A program made the translations under genes and the position numbers. The notes under the pieces were generated by a model. The model searched no databases, was not told where the DNA came from, and was given only the letters and a program-made list of their open reading frames with translations. 64,000 bases of DNA from Streptomyces niphimycinicus (GTDB lineage Bacteria; Actinomycetota; Actinomycetes; Streptomycetales; Streptomycetaceae). Positions 62,774-64,000 of this stretch are shown in pieces. The stretch covers positions 1 through 64,000 of the forward strand of contig NZ_JAHLEM010000017.1 in NCBI RefSeq assembly GCF_018883605.1, read 5' to 3'. The number at the start of each line of letters is the position of its first letter. Position 1 is the first letter of the stretch.

Positions 62774-64000
62774 GTGAGTATGCACCAGCCTCCGTTCCGC
62801 CTCCCCGTCGCCGACCCCGAGCGCACCGCCCGCCTTCGTGAGGCGCTGTCGGCCGCCTCCTTCACCGCCGATGGTCTGCTGGATCTGCTCGGCTCGTCCG
62901 CCTACGCGGCCCTGGCGCGCGGCGAGACCGTCCCGGCGCTGCGCGCCACCCGGGGCGAGAGCGGCCCGCTGGAGACCCTGGTGCGGCTCTTTCTGTTGCA
63001 GCGCCCCGTGGCGTACGGGCGGGCGGCCGCGGCCCTGCCGGCCGAGGACTGCCTCGCCGACGGCTGGCTGGTGCGCGAGGGCGACGAGGTGCGCGCGAGT
63101 GTGGATGTGCGGCCTTACGGCGGTCCCGAGGGCCAGGACTGGTGGATCGTCTCCGACCTGGGCTGCGCGGTCGGCGGCGCCGGAGGGATCGGCGGCCCGG
63201 GCGGCGCGCGCGACCGGGAGGACCGCTCCCGGCTCGTCCTCGGGGTCGGCGGCGCGTCCACCACGCTCGCCGGTCTCACCGTGCCCGCGCCCGTGGGCCG
63301 GGTCCTCGACCTCGGCACCGGCTCCGGCATCCAGGCGCTGCACGCGGGCCGCCATGCCACCCGCGTCACCGCCACGGACCGCAATCCGCGCGCCCTGGCG
63401 ATCGCCCGGCTGACCCTCGCCCTGTCCGGGGCGCCGGAGCCGGAGCTGCGGGAGGGGTCGCTGTTCGAGCCGGTCGGGGACGAGACGTACGACCTGATCG
63501 TCTCCAACCCGCCCTTTGTGATCTCTCCCCGCTCCCCGGAGGGCAGCGAGCTGGTCTACCGGGAGGGCGGGATGTCCGGGGACGACCTGTGCCGCACCCT
63601 CGTCCAGCAGTCCGCCGCGCACCTCGCCGACGGCGGCTGGTGTCAGTTGCTGGCGAACTGGCAGCACATCGAGGGGGAGGACTGGCGCGAGCGGGTGGCC
63701 TCCTGGGTCCCGTCCGGCTGTGACGCGTGGATCGTGCAGCGCGAGGTGCAGGACGTCAGCCAGTACACCGAGCTGTGGCTGCGCGACGCCGGTGAGCATC
63801 TGGCCGGCCCCGAGGCGTACGCGGCGCGCTACGAGGCGTGGCTGGACGAGTTCGAGGCGCGGAAGACCACGGCGGTCGGCTTCGGCTGGATCACCCTGCG
63901 CAAGTCCGGCGCCGACCGGCCCTCGGTGACCGTGGAGGAGTGGCCCCATCCGGTCGAGCAGCCGCTGGGGGGCGAGGTCATGGCCCACTTCGACCGGCAG
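62774..64000 (+). CDS. SAM-dependent methyltransferase (HemK/RsmC-like), partial at window end
   Basis: From GTG 62774 (ATG 62780 is an alternative) to the window edge without a stop, so at least 409 residues. The N-terminal half is helical (R-T-A-R-L-R-E-A-L-S) with LETLVRLFLL. The catalytic domain begins with VLDLGTGSGIQAL (SAM motif I), then ATDRNPRALAIARLTLA and the N-P-P-F motif in IVSNPPFVIS. An N-P-P-F motif indicates methylation of an exocyclic or amide nitrogen, as in RsmC or HemK. It is probably followed by topA outside the window, if the order seen in S. coelicolor holds. Confidence 0.88.
   Translation, partial: MSMHQPPFRLPVADPERTARLREALSAASFTADGLLDLLGSSAYAALARGETVPALRATRGESGPLETLVRLFLLQRPVAYGRAAAALPAEDCLADGWLVREGDEVRASVDVRPYGGPEGQDWWIVSDLGCAVGGAGGIGGPGGARDREDRSRLVLGVGGASTTLAGLTVPAPVGRVLDLGTGSGIQALHAGRHATRVTATDRNPRALAIARLTLALSGAPEPELREGSLFEPVGDETYDLIVSNPPFVISPRSPEGSELVYREGGMSGDDLCRTLVQQSAAHLADGGWCQLLANWQHIEGEDWRERVASWVPSGCDAWIVQREVQDVSQYTELWLRDAGEHLAGPEAYAARYEAWLDEFEARKTTAVGFGWITLRKSGADRPSVTVEEWPHPVEQPLGGEVMAHFDRQ

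Overview
The window is high-GC actinobacterial DNA and almost certainly a Streptomyces chromosome. It carries wblA, bldG, an ssd/tad pilus cluster, a crp-nth-NUDIX-protease run and a pyrophosphate-energised proton pump. As far as I recall, this order matches the S. coelicolor SCO3545 to SCO3582 neighbourhood (wblA SCO3579, crp SCO3571, ssd SCO3557, bldG SCO3549).

Left part, 1 to 23042: an accessory island lying against the 3' end of a tRNA-Pro gene (22969-23042, minus strand). It opens with an IS30-family transposase gene split by an IS110-family element. Copies of the tRNA-Pro 3' half, all in one orientation, recur at 1902, 4171 and (degenerate) 11416. Two kinds of paired short repeats sit beside them, as attachment arms would. 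The island therefore looks like two tandem integrations. The first is a small element (about 1.9-4.2 kb) with a ricin-B lectin and an N-terminally truncated tyrosine recombinase. The second is a larger block (about 4.2-23 kb) that has lost its recombinase and holds defence-type genes: (i) a tightly packed operon of a DNA2-like helicase with a C-terminal Vsr/DUF559-like nuclease domain, a protein with a C-terminal RN-F-V-H (HEPN-like) motif, and an unrecognised protein with a possible PD-(D/E)xK signature; (ii) a second tRNA-Trp gene beside an unrecognised large helical protein; (iii) a complete four-gene Wadjet-type SMC anti-plasmid system (DUF2397, DUF2398, TIGR02680 SMC, DUF2399). Operon (i) is my best candidate for an undescribed system.

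Right part, 23.1-64 kb: conserved core. Metallophosphoesterase and YqeY-like genes come first, then a class A penicillin-binding protein and wblA, two ArsA-like ATPases, RidA, two NUDIX hydrolases and an MBL hydrolase. Crp, endonuclease III, a MarP-like membrane protease, an epoxide-hydrolase-like protein, a holin-like membrane protein, NhaA and acetyl-CoA synthetase follow. Next are a carbonic anhydrase carrying what looks like a SulP remnant, a deacetylase-like lipoprotein, a CooC/MinD-like ATPase, a degenerate Fic-like protein and a HAD phosphatase. Then come ssd and the tadABC/pilin-like genes, a DUF1998-type helicase, bldG with its partner anti-sigma-like protein, hppA, a lipoprotein and a methyltransferase cut off by the window end.

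Unusual points in the core are ten translated hexapeptide repeats ahead of the TadE membrane segment, a Rv3654c-like gene with no stop codon before the opposing helicase, three 13-bp iterons upstream of hppA, a MITE-like repeat after the protease gene, and perfect DnaA-box sequences around the ssd/tad cluster.
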